From positions 1,240,001 to 1,304,000 of the forward strand of contig NZ_CANDNZ010000001.1 of NCBI RefSeq assembly GCF_947387555.1: a stretch of DNA of 64,000 nucleotides, read 5' to 3'. The stretch's first letter is position 1. The number at the start of each line of letters is the position of its first letter. This DNA comes from Thalassomonas sp. RHCl1. GTDB taxonomy: Bacteria > Pseudomonadota > Gammaproteobacteria > Enterobacterales > Alteromonadaceae. The translations under genes and the position numbers were made by a program. Under the pieces are notes generated by a model that was not told where the DNA came from, made no database searches, and saw only the letters and a list, made by a program, of their open reading frames with translations. Positions 1 to 8,335 of this stretch are shown here, piece after piece.

Positions 1-685
1 GCTCGTCTTCATACCCGTAAATGCTCCAGCTCAGCCGTGCCTGCTCCAGCAGGTTATAGATGCTGGGGGCATTATATTGTTTATCATGATCGCTCAGGCG
101 TCCCAACGAGGTGGCCATCTGCACAAAGGCGCGGTTGGGCAGGGTTTCGGTGGGCACCGAGCAAAACCAGTGATCGCACACCGCATAACCTTTGGCCAGT
201 CCCGAGAGTACAGGTAAAAGTTCCGGGGTGTACATGCCCATGATGCTTTCTTCCGTGGTGCCTTCAACAATGGGCCAGCTGCCGGGTTTTTTCTCGTTAT
301 CCTGGCGCTGCCAGTTTAAGGTATAGGCAAAGTCGCTGATAAAACCGCTGTTGCTGGCCTTGCTGCCTTTGGCCGGGGTGCGGTAATTGCCGAACAGCTG
401 GCTGTTGGTATTGTTATAACCTTCGCCGGGATCGCTGCCGGGCCAGAAATACGGGTGTTTATCGGCGGGGATTTTAAACACGGTCACTGCTTCGCCGCGG
501 GAGTTAAGGTTGCTTTCTTTGCCGGTCAAACCTTCAAAGGCATGGCCCAGCGGTGAGACATTGTTTTGCTCTGTATATAAAAAACCTAACATGTGATCAA
601 AAGAGCGGTTCTCCAGCATGATCACGACAAAATGATCTATCTGATCTAATAAGCCTAAATTCAGGCCGTTGGTGTTATGGCTCAT
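1..685 (-). CDS. Phosphoesterase (phospholipase C / acid phosphatase family), 3' part missing
   Basis: The gene starts at 685 and runs off the left edge, so only about 228 N-terminal residues are visible. Near the N-terminus is IDHFVVIMLENRSFDHMLG, the hallmark of the phosphoesterase family that contains bacterial phospholipases C and AcpA-type phosphatases; the Asn in the ENRSFDH stretch belongs to the metal/nucleophile region in known members. A later segment reading VCDHWFCSVPTETLPNRAF is also typical. The start has a good ribosome site (AAGGAG). It is the last visible gene of a leftward operon, 23 bp after another phosphoesterase gene. There is no signal peptide, whereas many relatives carry a Tat signal. 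The substrate cannot be told from the sequence. Confidence 0.85.
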   Translation of the reverse strand, partial: MSHNTNGLNLGLLDQIDHFVVIMLENRSFDHMLGFLYTEQNNVSPLGHAFEGLTGKESNLNSRGEAVTVFKIPADKHPYFWPGSDPGEGYNNTNSQLFGNYRTPAKGSKASNSGFISDFAYTLNWQRQDNEKKPGSWPIVEGTTEESIMGMYTPELLPVLSGLAKGYAVCDHWFCSVPTETLPNRAFVQMATSLGRLSDHDKQYNAPSIYNLLEQARLSWSIYGYEDE

Positions 686-708
686 CGTCACTCTCCTTAG
701 CTGTTTAT

Positions 709-2802
709 TCAGGCATCTGTTTGTGTGGCCTCGTGCGCTGACTCTTTATGGCGGTATGCGCCACGGCAAATGTTAATGCTTTCCTGCCCTTGTCCCTGAT
801 AAAACAGCCACAGCTGATCGTTAAAATTCGCCATGGCAATGGGACTGTCCTGTTCCCTGATAATATGCCTCACCGGTTCAACCTGGCTCCAGCCCGCTTC
901 AAACAAGGTGCCGTAGCCGTCGCTAGTGTTTTCTTTTCCCGGCGCATCCGGTTGGTAAGATACCGGTAAGCCGGGGGTGAGGGTGCCGCCGATAGAAAAG
1001 GTGCTGCTGAGCAGCTGGGGATTATCACCGGCGTTGTGCAGCAAATGTATCACCCCGTCCAGGGTTTGCAGGGCAAACTGGCCGTTGGCCACCAGTCCCT
1101 GTTCGGTGGGCTCGGGCTCCTGCTCGGGGCTTGTCACCAGAGATGTTGCAGGCACAGTTTCGCCAAAGACATTTAAATTAAAGCTGCTGGCAGACCAGGC
1201 ATTCACCGTGTAGTCATCGTAGGGGCCGGAATAGGCGCTGCTTTTTACCTTGACCTTGTTAAATTCGGCAGTGTTATAACTTAAGCAGCTTAAGTGATTG
1301 CTGTGAGGCAGGGAATAAACCAGCAGCACACTGGCCCCCAGGCGCGCCAGCTTAAACGGCGCGCTGATATTGGAGTTGACCGTTACCGGGACTGGCACTG
1401 AGCCCTGGGCGATTGGGGTGTTGATGAGGTGGCATAGTTTTTCCGGCACCTGCCAGGGATTATCCGGGGTATTGGTAAAGCGGCTGCTGAATAAACTGCC
1501 CGCCCGGGTTTGATACACCAGCAGGAAGCCTGCATTGTCCGGCAGTGCCACCAAGTCTAACTGGCGTATCTGCGTTTGTTTATTTTCACCTTCGGGAGCC
1601 GGTGTTGCTACAGATAGCCAGCCGGTGGCGAGGTTATAACTGAGCACCTTTAACAAGCCGTCGGTATCGCCATAAACCAGCAGCGCCTGCTGGTTGTTGG
1701 CGGCCAGGGCAAAAGCCTGACTGACATTTTCTGCCAGCGGCAGTGCCTGTACCCGGGCAAGGTTGGTTTCATCGCCACACATGGGGCGGTACGTTAACTG
1801 GTTGTTGTGCTCTAGCGCCACGAACAGCAGCTGTTTGTCAAAACTGCAGGCATCGAATTGTTTTACTTTGCTTAAACCGCTTTCCCTCGGGTGTTGCCAG
1901 GCAAAGGACTTGTGCCATAAAAACTGGAAGTAGTTGGCATCACGGTCGTTTTTATTGAGGCTGCCGAGGTTAAAGTTCTCTTCTATGGTTTTTAACAAGC
2001 TGTAATGGTTATAACCCTGGTGCTCTTTGCCGGGGCGGATGTTATCGCCGAGCAGCACGGTATAAATCTGGTTCGGCCCGTCGTAGGTGTATTTTTTGCC
2101 TTTATCGAAAAAAGCTTCAAAGTCGGCCTCGTCATAGGTTACCACCACCAGGGTATTCGGCGGCAGTTTCGAATTCGGGCCGGGGAAATTTAATCCGGCG
2201 AAAAAGGATTTCAGCCATTTGGCCTGCTGGTCCACCAATACCGGCGCCCGCTCGCCGTTACAGGTATCGTCTGTAGTGCCCGCCAGGTAATGGCCGTCGT
2301 TCCACATATTGGGGGTAAACCAGGCATATTCAGGCAGGTTGTCATTGAGCAGGTCGCGCCAGAAACCGGCTTCGTTATCGATTTGTTGCCAGCGCTGTTT
2401 ATTGGTGACGATATTTTCAAACGAGGAAAACGGGTTATGTTTGATCACATAAGGGTAGTGATCTGTCGGGGTAAAGTTCTCTGGCTGCCACGGGTTATTA
2501 TCGGCAATATAGCTGTCCATATAAGCCTTCCACCTGAGCTGGTGAGGAGAGGCTTCTATTAAGTCCACTATGGTCTGCTGTTTCAGCAAGGGGCTGGGGG
2601 CATCGTCGTCGCTGACATCGCACAATTCTCCGGCGATAGAGCTGATATAGTTGGTTTGCGACGGGTGCATCACGCCAAAGCTGTTGGTGAGCTCTATGCC
2701 TTGCTCTGCCAGGTTGGCCATATAGGGGTTTTGCAGCACGTACCCCCGGTACTGGTTTTCAAACATGATAATCAGTACATGATCAAATGCTCTTTTATCC
2801 AT
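709..2802 (-). CDS. Phosphoesterase with C-terminal propeller-like domain
   Basis: This protein has 697 residues. I chose the start at 2802 because GGAGATCAGGG lies directly before that ATG; the frame stays open upstream to 2880 but that part reads through an intercistronic hairpin. Residues 1 to about 330 match the AcpA/phospholipase C-type phosphoesterases: FDHVLIIMFENQYRGYVL near the start, PSQTNYISSIAGE, and the metal-site-like VVVTYDEADFEAF. The remaining 350 or so residues are rich in beta strands, with repeated LLVY and SLP-type segments. They resemble a propeller or lectin-like domain, but I do not recognise the family. There is no signal peptide. It follows the ferritin-like gene in the same operon and may hydrolyse a phospholipid or phosphate ester. 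Confidence 0.8.
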   Translation of the reverse strand: MDKRAFDHVLIIMFENQYRGYVLQNPYMANLAEQGIELTNSFGVMHPSQTNYISSIAGELCDVSDDDAPSPLLKQQTIVDLIEASPHQLRWKAYMDSYIADNNPWQPENFTPTDHYPYVIKHNPFSSFENIVTNKQRWQQIDNEAGFWRDLLNDNLPEYAWFTPNMWNDGHYLAGTTDDTCNGERAPVLVDQQAKWLKSFFAGLNFPGPNSKLPPNTLVVVTYDEADFEAFFDKGKKYTYDGPNQIYTVLLGDNIRPGKEHQGYNHYSLLKTIEENFNLGSLNKNDRDANYFQFLWHKSFAWQHPRESGLSKVKQFDACSFDKQLLFVALEHNNQLTYRPMCGDETNLARVQALPLAENVSQAFALAANNQQALLVYGDTDGLLKVLSYNLATGWLSVATPAPEGENKQTQIRQLDLVALPDNAGFLLVYQTRAGSLFSSRFTNTPDNPWQVPEKLCHLINTPIAQGSVPVPVTVNSNISAPFKLARLGASVLLVYSLPHSNHLSCLSYNTAEFNKVKVKSSAYSGPYDDYTVNAWSASSFNLNVFGETVPATSLVTSPEQEPEPTEQGLVANGQFALQTLDGVIHLLHNAGDNPQLLSSTFSIGGTLTPGLPVSYQPDAPGKENTSDGYGTLFEAGWSQVEPVRHIIREQDSPIAMANFNDQLWLFYQGQGQESINICRGAYRHKESAHEATQTDA

Positions 2803-2846
2803 CCCTGATCTCCTTTTAATAATGTTTTTATCAGTATTATGCTGTG

Positions 2847-2880
2847 ATGCAACGGGCACTTTTTTAAGTGCCCGTTGCAT
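2847..2880 (-). promoter_or_regulatory. Intercistronic 15-bp perfect hairpin
   Basis: The arms ATGCAACGGGCACTT (2847-2861) and its exact complement (2866-2880) enclose a 4-base loop, between the ferritin-like gene and the phosphoesterase start. No T-run follows on the minus strand, so it is not a standard terminator. It could stabilise or process the operon mRNA or lower downstream expression. Confidence 0.6.
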
Positions 2881-2886
2881 GGCTTA

Positions 2887-3966
2887 TTAACTTTTAAGGT
2901 ATTGCCAGGTCGGCCCGGCGTTATATTGCTCCGGGCTGTCGGGAATAGGATTGCGCATCAGCTCCTGTGCCAGCTCTTTAAGCTTAAACATAGTACCCAC
3001 GGCCGGCACCAGCAGCTCGGGGTCACCGTTAAAGGCGTTATGCAGCTGGTCCAGTAGCAAAGTAAAAATGCGGTTAAATTCATAATCTAATGCCGCCAGC
3101 TCGGGGGCAAAGGCATAATCCCCCGAATTTGGGTTGGGTTTCATATTATAAACCTGGGCATAATCTATCGGGATTTTCGGGCCTGTAGGGCCGCTGTTAT
3201 GGCTGTCGCCGCATACATAACGTCGACCGCACGCCAGCTCGTTAAAGCGGTAATAATGGGCCAGTTCCCTGGGCTGCATAAACAGCTGATGATCGCCGCT
3301 GGCGATGCCTGTGCCTTCTTCCAGGGGAAATGGTTTATCCGGATCCCAGCAGCGATCCGGTATGCCTTCCCCCTGGGCGATAATGGCATTGATGGCAAAC
3401 ATGGCACTGTCGAGATCGGTAACCGGAGTGATCTCTCCGCCGCCGCCGTAATAATATTTATGGGCGATTTGCGGCCCGGTGTTGGCGGGGAAAAGTTCAT
3501 CCGGGGGCAGGGTTTCGCTTAAGTAAGTCAGGCCTTTTTCGACGTTGGCGTAAAAGTCGCCGATGGTGATTTTGCCCGGCACGTTCTCGCTCGGCTCTTC
3601 GATATATTTAAAGGTTTGCAGCGCCTCCGGGCTGAATTTTAATAAACTGACTTCGAACCATTGTTCGCCGTCCGGCAACCTGGTGGGGAAGCTTGGAATA
3701 AAATCCGTGTTATTGAGCGCCGGGCTGCCGCCGGTGGCAATCAGCACATTGGCAGCATTGGTTAAGTGGAACATTTCTTCCATGACCACGCTTTGGATCA
3801 CCTGATAAGCACAGTTATTGGTATTTTCCTTAATGGAATATAAAGCGCTTAAATAGGGGGGCAGGGTAGAAAATTCCAGCTCAATGGCCAGCTGTAACTG
3901 CTGGTGCAATTCACTGATGCTGGTGATGGGGGTAAACCTTTTTTGTTTGTCTGCTGACAGGTACAT
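2887..3966 (-). CDS. Ferritin-like protein (VioB-type iminophenylpyruvate dimer synthase fold)
   Basis: The product has 359 residues. An N-terminal four-helix ferritin-like region carries Glu and His typical of a di-iron site: IELEFSTLPPYLSALYSI and, about 35 residues on, VVMEEMFHLTNAANVLIA. This pattern is known from the ferritin-like domain of VioB and many stand-alone proteins. The remainder has the usual loops of that family (PSFPTRLPDGEQWFEVSL). Violacein genes vioA, C, D and E are absent, so the substrate is unknown. The gene begins 15 bp after the GMC oxidoreductase stop and appears cotranscribed with it; an oxidative step on a small molecule is plausible but is only an inference. Confidence 0.8.
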   Translation of the reverse strand: MYLSADKQKRFTPITSISELHQQLQLAIELEFSTLPPYLSALYSIKENTNNCAYQVIQSVVMEEMFHLTNAANVLIATGGSPALNNTDFIPSFPTRLPDGEQWFEVSLLKFSPEALQTFKYIEEPSENVPGKITIGDFYANVEKGLTYLSETLPPDELFPANTGPQIAHKYYYGGGGEITPVTDLDSAMFAINAIIAQGEGIPDRCWDPDKPFPLEEGTGIASGDHQLFMQPRELAHYYRFNELACGRRYVCGDSHNSGPTGPKIPIDYAQVYNMKPNPNSGDYAFAPELAALDYEFNRIFTLLLDQLHNAFNGDPELLVPAVGTMFKLKELAQELMRNPIPDSPEQYNAGPTWQYLKS

Positions 3967-3981
3967 GTTGTTGCTCCTTGC

Positions 3982-5841
3982 TTAGCACGGGTTAAGTGCT
4001 TCAAGCACATTTTGCGCTGCCCAATAGGTTAAGGCCGCCATGGTTAAGGTGGGGTTGGAGGTGGAAATGGTGGGCATATTGCCGCATCCCACAAGGTAGA
4101 GGTTGGGGTGGTCCCAGCTTTGCTGGTATTTGTTGACCACAGAGGTGTTCGGATTGTCCCCCATAATATGGGTGCCCACCAGGTGGCCGGCACCGTTATA
4201 GCTGTAGCCCTCACCCCGGTAGGTGAGATAACCGGCGTCGGAGGGTTTGTATTCGGTGAAACCTTCTATGCCCAGGCGCTGGAATATTTGGTCCGAGACT
4301 TCCTTGGCCGCCGCCATACCGGCGCGGGTATAATCGGTGACATTGTAGCTGATCACCGGGCGGTAATTGCCGAGCTGATCCCGGTAGTTGTCGTCTAATG
4401 TGACCCGGTTGTTGGCATCGGGCAACTGCTCCACCAGGAAGCCGAAGCGGAACATGCGTGGATAGACCGAAGCGATATAATTTTTGAGCTGCTCGCCGAA
4501 CATGTTTTTTTCATCGATAAGGTCGGGCACTGTGCCCACCGGTGCCCCTTCCGGCCAGGACCAGCCCCAGTTGCCGATTTCGATGCGAAACGCGGCGCGG
4601 CTTTTACGGAATTCGCCGCCGCGCAGTGAAGGGATACCGGAGGTGGAGCCGGGGCCGCGAAACGCGCCGATATCTGTCGGCATTAATCCCCAGGTGAGCA
4701 TGGTGGGGTGATCCATCAGGTTACGGCCCACTTGATCGCTGGAGTTGGCGACATTGGAAGCGAGCAGCAATTTGGCATTTTCCACCGCATGGCTGGCCAG
4801 CACCACTATAGTGCCGGAAACCGCATGGCATTGATGATCCGGATTGTCGCTCGACTGGTATTTCTTATAATGCACCCGGGCGATGTTTTTCCCCTGCTCG
4901 TCGGTTTCCAGCTGATAGGCCACGCACTGGGTGCGTATTTCCACCTTGCCGGTTTTTTTCGCTTGCTCCAGGGTTTTTAAGGCATTGTATTTCGCCTGAA
5001 TGGGACAGATCGGCACGCAGTTGGAATTACCGGCGCAGCGCTGACCGGCAGTTTCATGGCCCACGGCGCCGACAGGGCGGTAGTCGCCGCGCGGCATACC
5101 GTTTCTGGCCTGCGGGGTGCTGACCACATCTATCGGGTAATTTTTGCCTTCAAAGCTGACCTGCATTTGTGCCAGGCCCTTGCTGAAATATTGGTCCAGG
5201 TAACTTTGCGGAATTTTCTCCATCTTGTACTCGTAGCTGGCGGCAAACGGAATATGCACCGCCGGGTTGTCGATTTGCTGGTAATTTTGTTCGTTGGCAT
5301 TGGCGGAAACCCCGAGGTTTTGCTCGGCAATTTCATACCAGGGGCGCAGCTCGTCATAACTGATGGGCCAGTCGAGGCCGCGGCCAAAGCGGGTTTTTAA
5401 TTCAAAGTCTTCCGGCAGCATACGCAAACAGGTGCCGAGCCAGTGCAAGGTGGTGCCGCCTTCGGCCCGGGTATAGGTGCTGGCAAAAGGCAGCGGCCCG
5501 GTTTGTACGAAATAGCCGTTATCTGAAATCTGGCCCTGAGGGATGGGGGCGAGATCTGTGACCAGCGGCTGCGGGGCATTGGCATTGTTGGGGTAGGGGG
5601 CATTGGGGATTTTTGCCAGGGCGGTAAAAAAGGTGCTCATATAAGTTTGGTAGCTGCTGAGCGGCTGGCTGTTTTCCTGAGAAGGAGCATCGCAGTCAGA
5701 TGAAAAAAAGCGCCCGCCTGTGCCCGTACCGGCTTCCAATATCAATACACTTTTACCGTTTTTACCCAGCTCCTGCGCCATAATGGCGCCGCTGATGCCG
5801 GCGCCGACGATCACCACGTCAAAGTGTTCATTGTTGTTCAT
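3982..5841 (-). CDS. GMC-family FAD-dependent oxidoreductase (large subunit)
   Basis: The protein has 619 residues. The N-terminal Rossmann motif VVIVGAGISGAIMAQELG binds FAD, with the Glu of ILEAG about 15 residues later. AEGGTTLHWLGTCLRMLPED, a Cys-rich patch (CAGNSNCVPICPIQAK) and the C-terminal GTHIMGDNPNTSVV with NPTLTMAALTYWAA are characteristic of gluconate/fructose/sorbitol dehydrogenase large subunits. Its start overlaps the stop of the small-subunit gene by 4 bp (ATGA), which fits a two-subunit enzyme. Relatives are often periplasmic and pass electrons to a cytochrome subunit; none is encoded nearby and no export signal is visible. The substrate, probably a sugar or other alcohol, is not determined. 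Confidence 0.88.
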   Translation of the reverse strand: MNNNEHFDVVIVGAGISGAIMAQELGKNGKSVLILEAGTGTGGRFFSSDCDAPSQENSQPLSSYQTYMSTFFTALAKIPNAPYPNNANAPQPLVTDLAPIPQGQISDNGYFVQTGPLPFASTYTRAEGGTTLHWLGTCLRMLPEDFELKTRFGRGLDWPISYDELRPWYEIAEQNLGVSANANEQNYQQIDNPAVHIPFAASYEYKMEKIPQSYLDQYFSKGLAQMQVSFEGKNYPIDVVSTPQARNGMPRGDYRPVGAVGHETAGQRCAGNSNCVPICPIQAKYNALKTLEQAKKTGKVEIRTQCVAYQLETDEQGKNIARVHYKKYQSSDNPDHQCHAVSGTIVVLASHAVENAKLLLASNVANSSDQVGRNLMDHPTMLTWGLMPTDIGAFRGPGSTSGIPSLRGGEFRKSRAAFRIEIGNWGWSWPEGAPVGTVPDLIDEKNMFGEQLKNYIASVYPRMFRFGFLVEQLPDANNRVTLDDNYRDQLGNYRPVISYNVTDYTRAGMAAAKEVSDQIFQRLGIEGFTEYKPSDAGYLTYRGEGYSYNGAGHLVGTHIMGDNPNTSVVNKYQQSWDHPNLYLVGCGNMPTISTSNPTLTMAALTYWAAQNVLEALNPC

Positions 5842-6374
5842 GACAGGTTTCCTTCTTCAATGTCGCTGACGGGGTGGTCGGTGCCAAGATTAATGCGGGT
5901 GAGCTCTTCTCCCGGCTTAAAGGCCCAGGTGCCGTAACCCGGCTGTTTCGCTCCCATGGGATGTGAGCCCAGCGCCGGCCACACCAGGCCCTGGATATAG
6001 GCATTTTCGGAAATGACAAAATCGATATCCTGGTATTTACCCGGTGTCTGGCTGGGCACGCCATAGGTTTCTCGCCAGCTTTGCGGCAGCTGGTACCACA
6101 AAGACAAATACCACATCTTCAGGATATTGCGGGCGACGGGGCCGAGGCGGTCGTTGGATAAGATCTGCTCGCGGAACTTTTCGTTCAGGGCCTCGCCCTT
6201 ATATTCATGGGCCAGGGCCCTGGAGCAGATAAATAATTCATCGATAATCTTCCCGGGTACCAGGCTGGTCAGCACCTCAAAATATTCTTCACCGATACCC
6301 GTTGCCATCAAGCGGCTGCGGTTATAGCCGGTAAGCACCACTGAGACCTGGTAAAAATCAGCAAGTTTGTCCAT
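5838..6374 (-). CDS. Sugar/sorbitol dehydrogenase small subunit-like protein
   Basis: This 178-residue protein resembles the small subunit of membrane-bound FAD sorbitol/fructose dehydrogenases. Visible family features are VVLTGYNRSRL near the N-terminus, the ARNILKMWYLSLWYQLP segment in the middle, and ALGSHPMGAKQPGYGTWAF towards the end. Known members assist maturation or Tat export of the GMC partner and usually carry a Tat signal; that signal is missing here. The start at 6374 has AAGGAGATC a few bases upstream. Translational coupling to the GMC gene (ATGA overlap) supports a complex. Confidence 0.75.
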   Translation of the reverse strand: MDKLADFYQVSVVLTGYNRSRLMATGIGEEYFEVLTSLVPGKIIDELFICSRALAHEYKGEALNEKFREQILSNDRLGPVARNILKMWYLSLWYQLPQSWRETYGVPSQTPGKYQDIDFVISENAYIQGLVWPALGSHPMGAKQPGYGTWAFKPGEELTRINLGTDHPVSDIEEGNLS

Positions 6375-6480
6375 AAGGAGATCCTCATTTTTATTGGTTA
6401 CCGCATCAGTTATTGTTTGCTTGTTGCATCACTTTGGTTATCAAAAGTTGCATCAAGGGTTGCATTCGCTATTGCGTGTT

Positions 6481-6594
6481 TTATCCGGGCTGGGCTTCGA
6501 TAAGTTGGGCCAGTGGCTCTAAGTCTTCAGTTATCTGGGGATTGGTGCCACTTTGACGGGGAGTAAGCTTGGTTGCATTGATATCAGCAGACAT
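6481..6594 (-). CDS. Putative 37-residue peptide at head of the oxidoreductase operon
   Basis: An ATG at 6594 preceded by AAAAGGAAAA opens a frame of 37 codons ending at 6481. The peptide is acidic to neutral and polar, contains no Cys and no membrane segment, and ends in Gly. It is the first possible gene of the leftward operon, 106 bp before the small-subunit gene. It could be a leader peptide, a small subunit or a peptide substrate of the downstream enzymes. I recognise no family, and it may be chance. Confidence 0.4.
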   Translation of the reverse strand: MSADINATKLTPRQSGTNPQITEDLEPLAQLIEAQPG

Positions 6595-7084
6595 GGTTTT
6601 TTCCTTTTGGTTAATTGCCTCGTGCAAGCACCTGCCATAACTGAAAATTTATTGTCCGGATGCCTTGGTTTGGCACCGGCGCTTTATAGGTATTCGGCCA
6701 CCTTATAAACAGGAGGATAAGGCGGTTTCAGTAAGGTAAGTGCAATAACCATCATGTATTATGAAATTGCGTATTATTGCGCTAAGGGTGAGCCAAGGGG
6801 ACAACCGTGACCGCTCCCCTGTTTCAGTCCGGCTTGAGCCGGATGGGCAATACTAAGCAAACAGGACGTTCATAGACTGACTAAATGATGTGCCTAAAGA
6901 ATAGTTGATAAAGCCGTAAATTCAACAAGGGGACTTGCCCGGGAATTTGCAAAAGGGAAACAGCGGATATCAGCGCAAGAAAAGTGCTTTTTGGCCGCGG
7001 GAAAATCGCCGATGACATGGGGGTCGTCCGCTAAGTGTTACTGTACTACTATTGTAGATAGCATTTTTCAGCCTGAGGCAAACC
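6595..7084. other. Intergenic region with divergent promoters
   Basis: These 490 bases separate the leftward oxidoreductase operon from the rightward diguanylate cyclase and should hold both promoters. A short GC-rich inverted repeat (TCCGGCT...AGCCGGA, near 6829-6843) is present without a T-run. I see no convincing gene; an 18-codon frame starting at 6753 is probably chance. Confidence 0.5.
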
Positions 7085-8017
7085 ATGAACCTGGAAGTAG
7101 ATAATTTACTTTTGGAGTCCCTCAAAGAAGTCATGGACTTAACCCCCAATGCCCTGGGTTTTTTCGACCGGGACTACAGATTATTGTATTGCAACGACGT
7201 AATGGCCTCTGTGCTGGGCAAGCCCAAAGAACAAGCCGTAGGCCAGCTGCAAAAAGACCTGTTGCGCGAGGCCTATAACCATTCCATCGGCATAAAAATA
7301 GATGCCGACAATTTCGATACCTGGTTTGACGAAGTCGAAAAAACGCAGCGCAGCGTGGAATACAACCAGTACGAAACCGACACCAACGAAGGGCAATATT
7401 ACAATGTGACCCGCATGACCTTAAGCAACGGCATGAATGTGATAGTGGGGGCCAACATTACCGAGTTGAAAAAAATTCAGATGACCCTGACCCAGGCCAT
7501 TACCGACATAGAACAACTGGCCAATACCGACGAACTGACCGGTATTTACAACCGGCGTTATTTTATTGAACTGTCGGAAAAAGAAATCGGCCGGGCTAAA
7601 CGATATGACCACCCTTTGTCGTTGATTGTGATAGATATCGATTTTTTCAAAGCCGTGAATGACGGCTACGGTCACCATGTTGGCGATACGGTACTGAGTT
7701 TTTTTTGCAAACAGTGTAACGAGCAGTTGCGTGACAGCGATACATTATGTCGGGTAGGCGGTGAAGAGTTTGCCATTTTGCTGCCTCATACCCAGGTTAA
7801 TCATGCCGGTGATATTGCCGAGCGTATTCGTTTGTGTATTAAAGCGAGTGAGATCCCTTATGATGACAGCGGCTCGACTTTGAACATCACTCTTTCTTTG
7901 GGAGTTACCCAGTTTAAGGAAGGGGATATTAATATTTCTGATTTGTTGATCCGGGGGGATAAAGCGTTATATCAGGCTAAAGACTCGGGGCGGGATCAGT
8001 ATGTGGTTCAGTTGTGA
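7085..8017 (+). CDS. PAS-GGDEF diguanylate cyclase
   Basis: The 310-residue protein makes cyclic di-GMP from two GTP. An N-terminal PAS domain (about residues 10-125, including NALGFFDRDYRLLYCN) is followed by a GGDEF domain (about 145-310). The active-site loop is GGEEF at residues 225-229. An intact allosteric I-site, RDSD, lies five residues before it, so product inhibition is expected. The segment DELTGIYNRRYFIE and the nucleotide-binding DIDFFKAVNDGYGHHVGD are standard. No membrane segment is present, so it is likely a cytosolic sensor whose PAS ligand is unknown. It stands alone, with GAGG before the ATG. Confidence 0.95.
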   Translation: MNLEVDNLLLESLKEVMDLTPNALGFFDRDYRLLYCNDVMASVLGKPKEQAVGQLQKDLLREAYNHSIGIKIDADNFDTWFDEVEKTQRSVEYNQYETDTNEGQYYNVTRMTLSNGMNVIVGANITELKKIQMTLTQAITDIEQLANTDELTGIYNRRYFIELSEKEIGRAKRYDHPLSLIVIDIDFFKAVNDGYGHHVGDTVLSFFCKQCNEQLRDSDTLCRVGGEEFAILLPHTQVNHAGDIAERIRLCIKASEIPYDDSGSTLNITLSLGVTQFKEGDINISDLLIRGDKALYQAKDSGRDQYVVQL

Positions 8018-8335
8018 TAGGGCATCTTCCAAAAGTGGTTATTGTTAAAAGGGCAGAAGTTTAGCCGCTGTCAAAGTTAATAATGCCCTAATTGATCAGT
8101 TGTGTGCAGACGCACCATAAACTTGCTGCCTGGTGAATATCCTTTTCAATAGTTTGATTTACCTCACTTCAAACAAATAACCCTTGCGAATTAAATTGAC
8201 AACTTGTTGAAGCTGTAGCATCTTGGGCGCAGATAATGGATTAACCCGCATTTTAGCGCTTGCCATAAGAGCAAAATAACATGATGTATTACCCCTTAGT
8301 TGCATGTAAAGCCACCGGTTTAAACGGATAATAAT
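8018..8335. other. Left border region of the accessory island
   Basis: This 318-base AT-rich stretch lies between the chromosomal diguanylate cyclase and the methyltransferase-HNH gene. I see no tRNA, integrase or obvious direct repeat that would mark an insertion site. A 72-codon leftward frame here overlaps the next gene start and looks non-coding. Confidence 0.4.

Noticed and set aside
2887-3966. Violacein-type biosynthesis from the VioB-like protein
   Set aside because: No vioA, vioC, vioD or vioE homologue is nearby; only the ferritin-like fold is shared.
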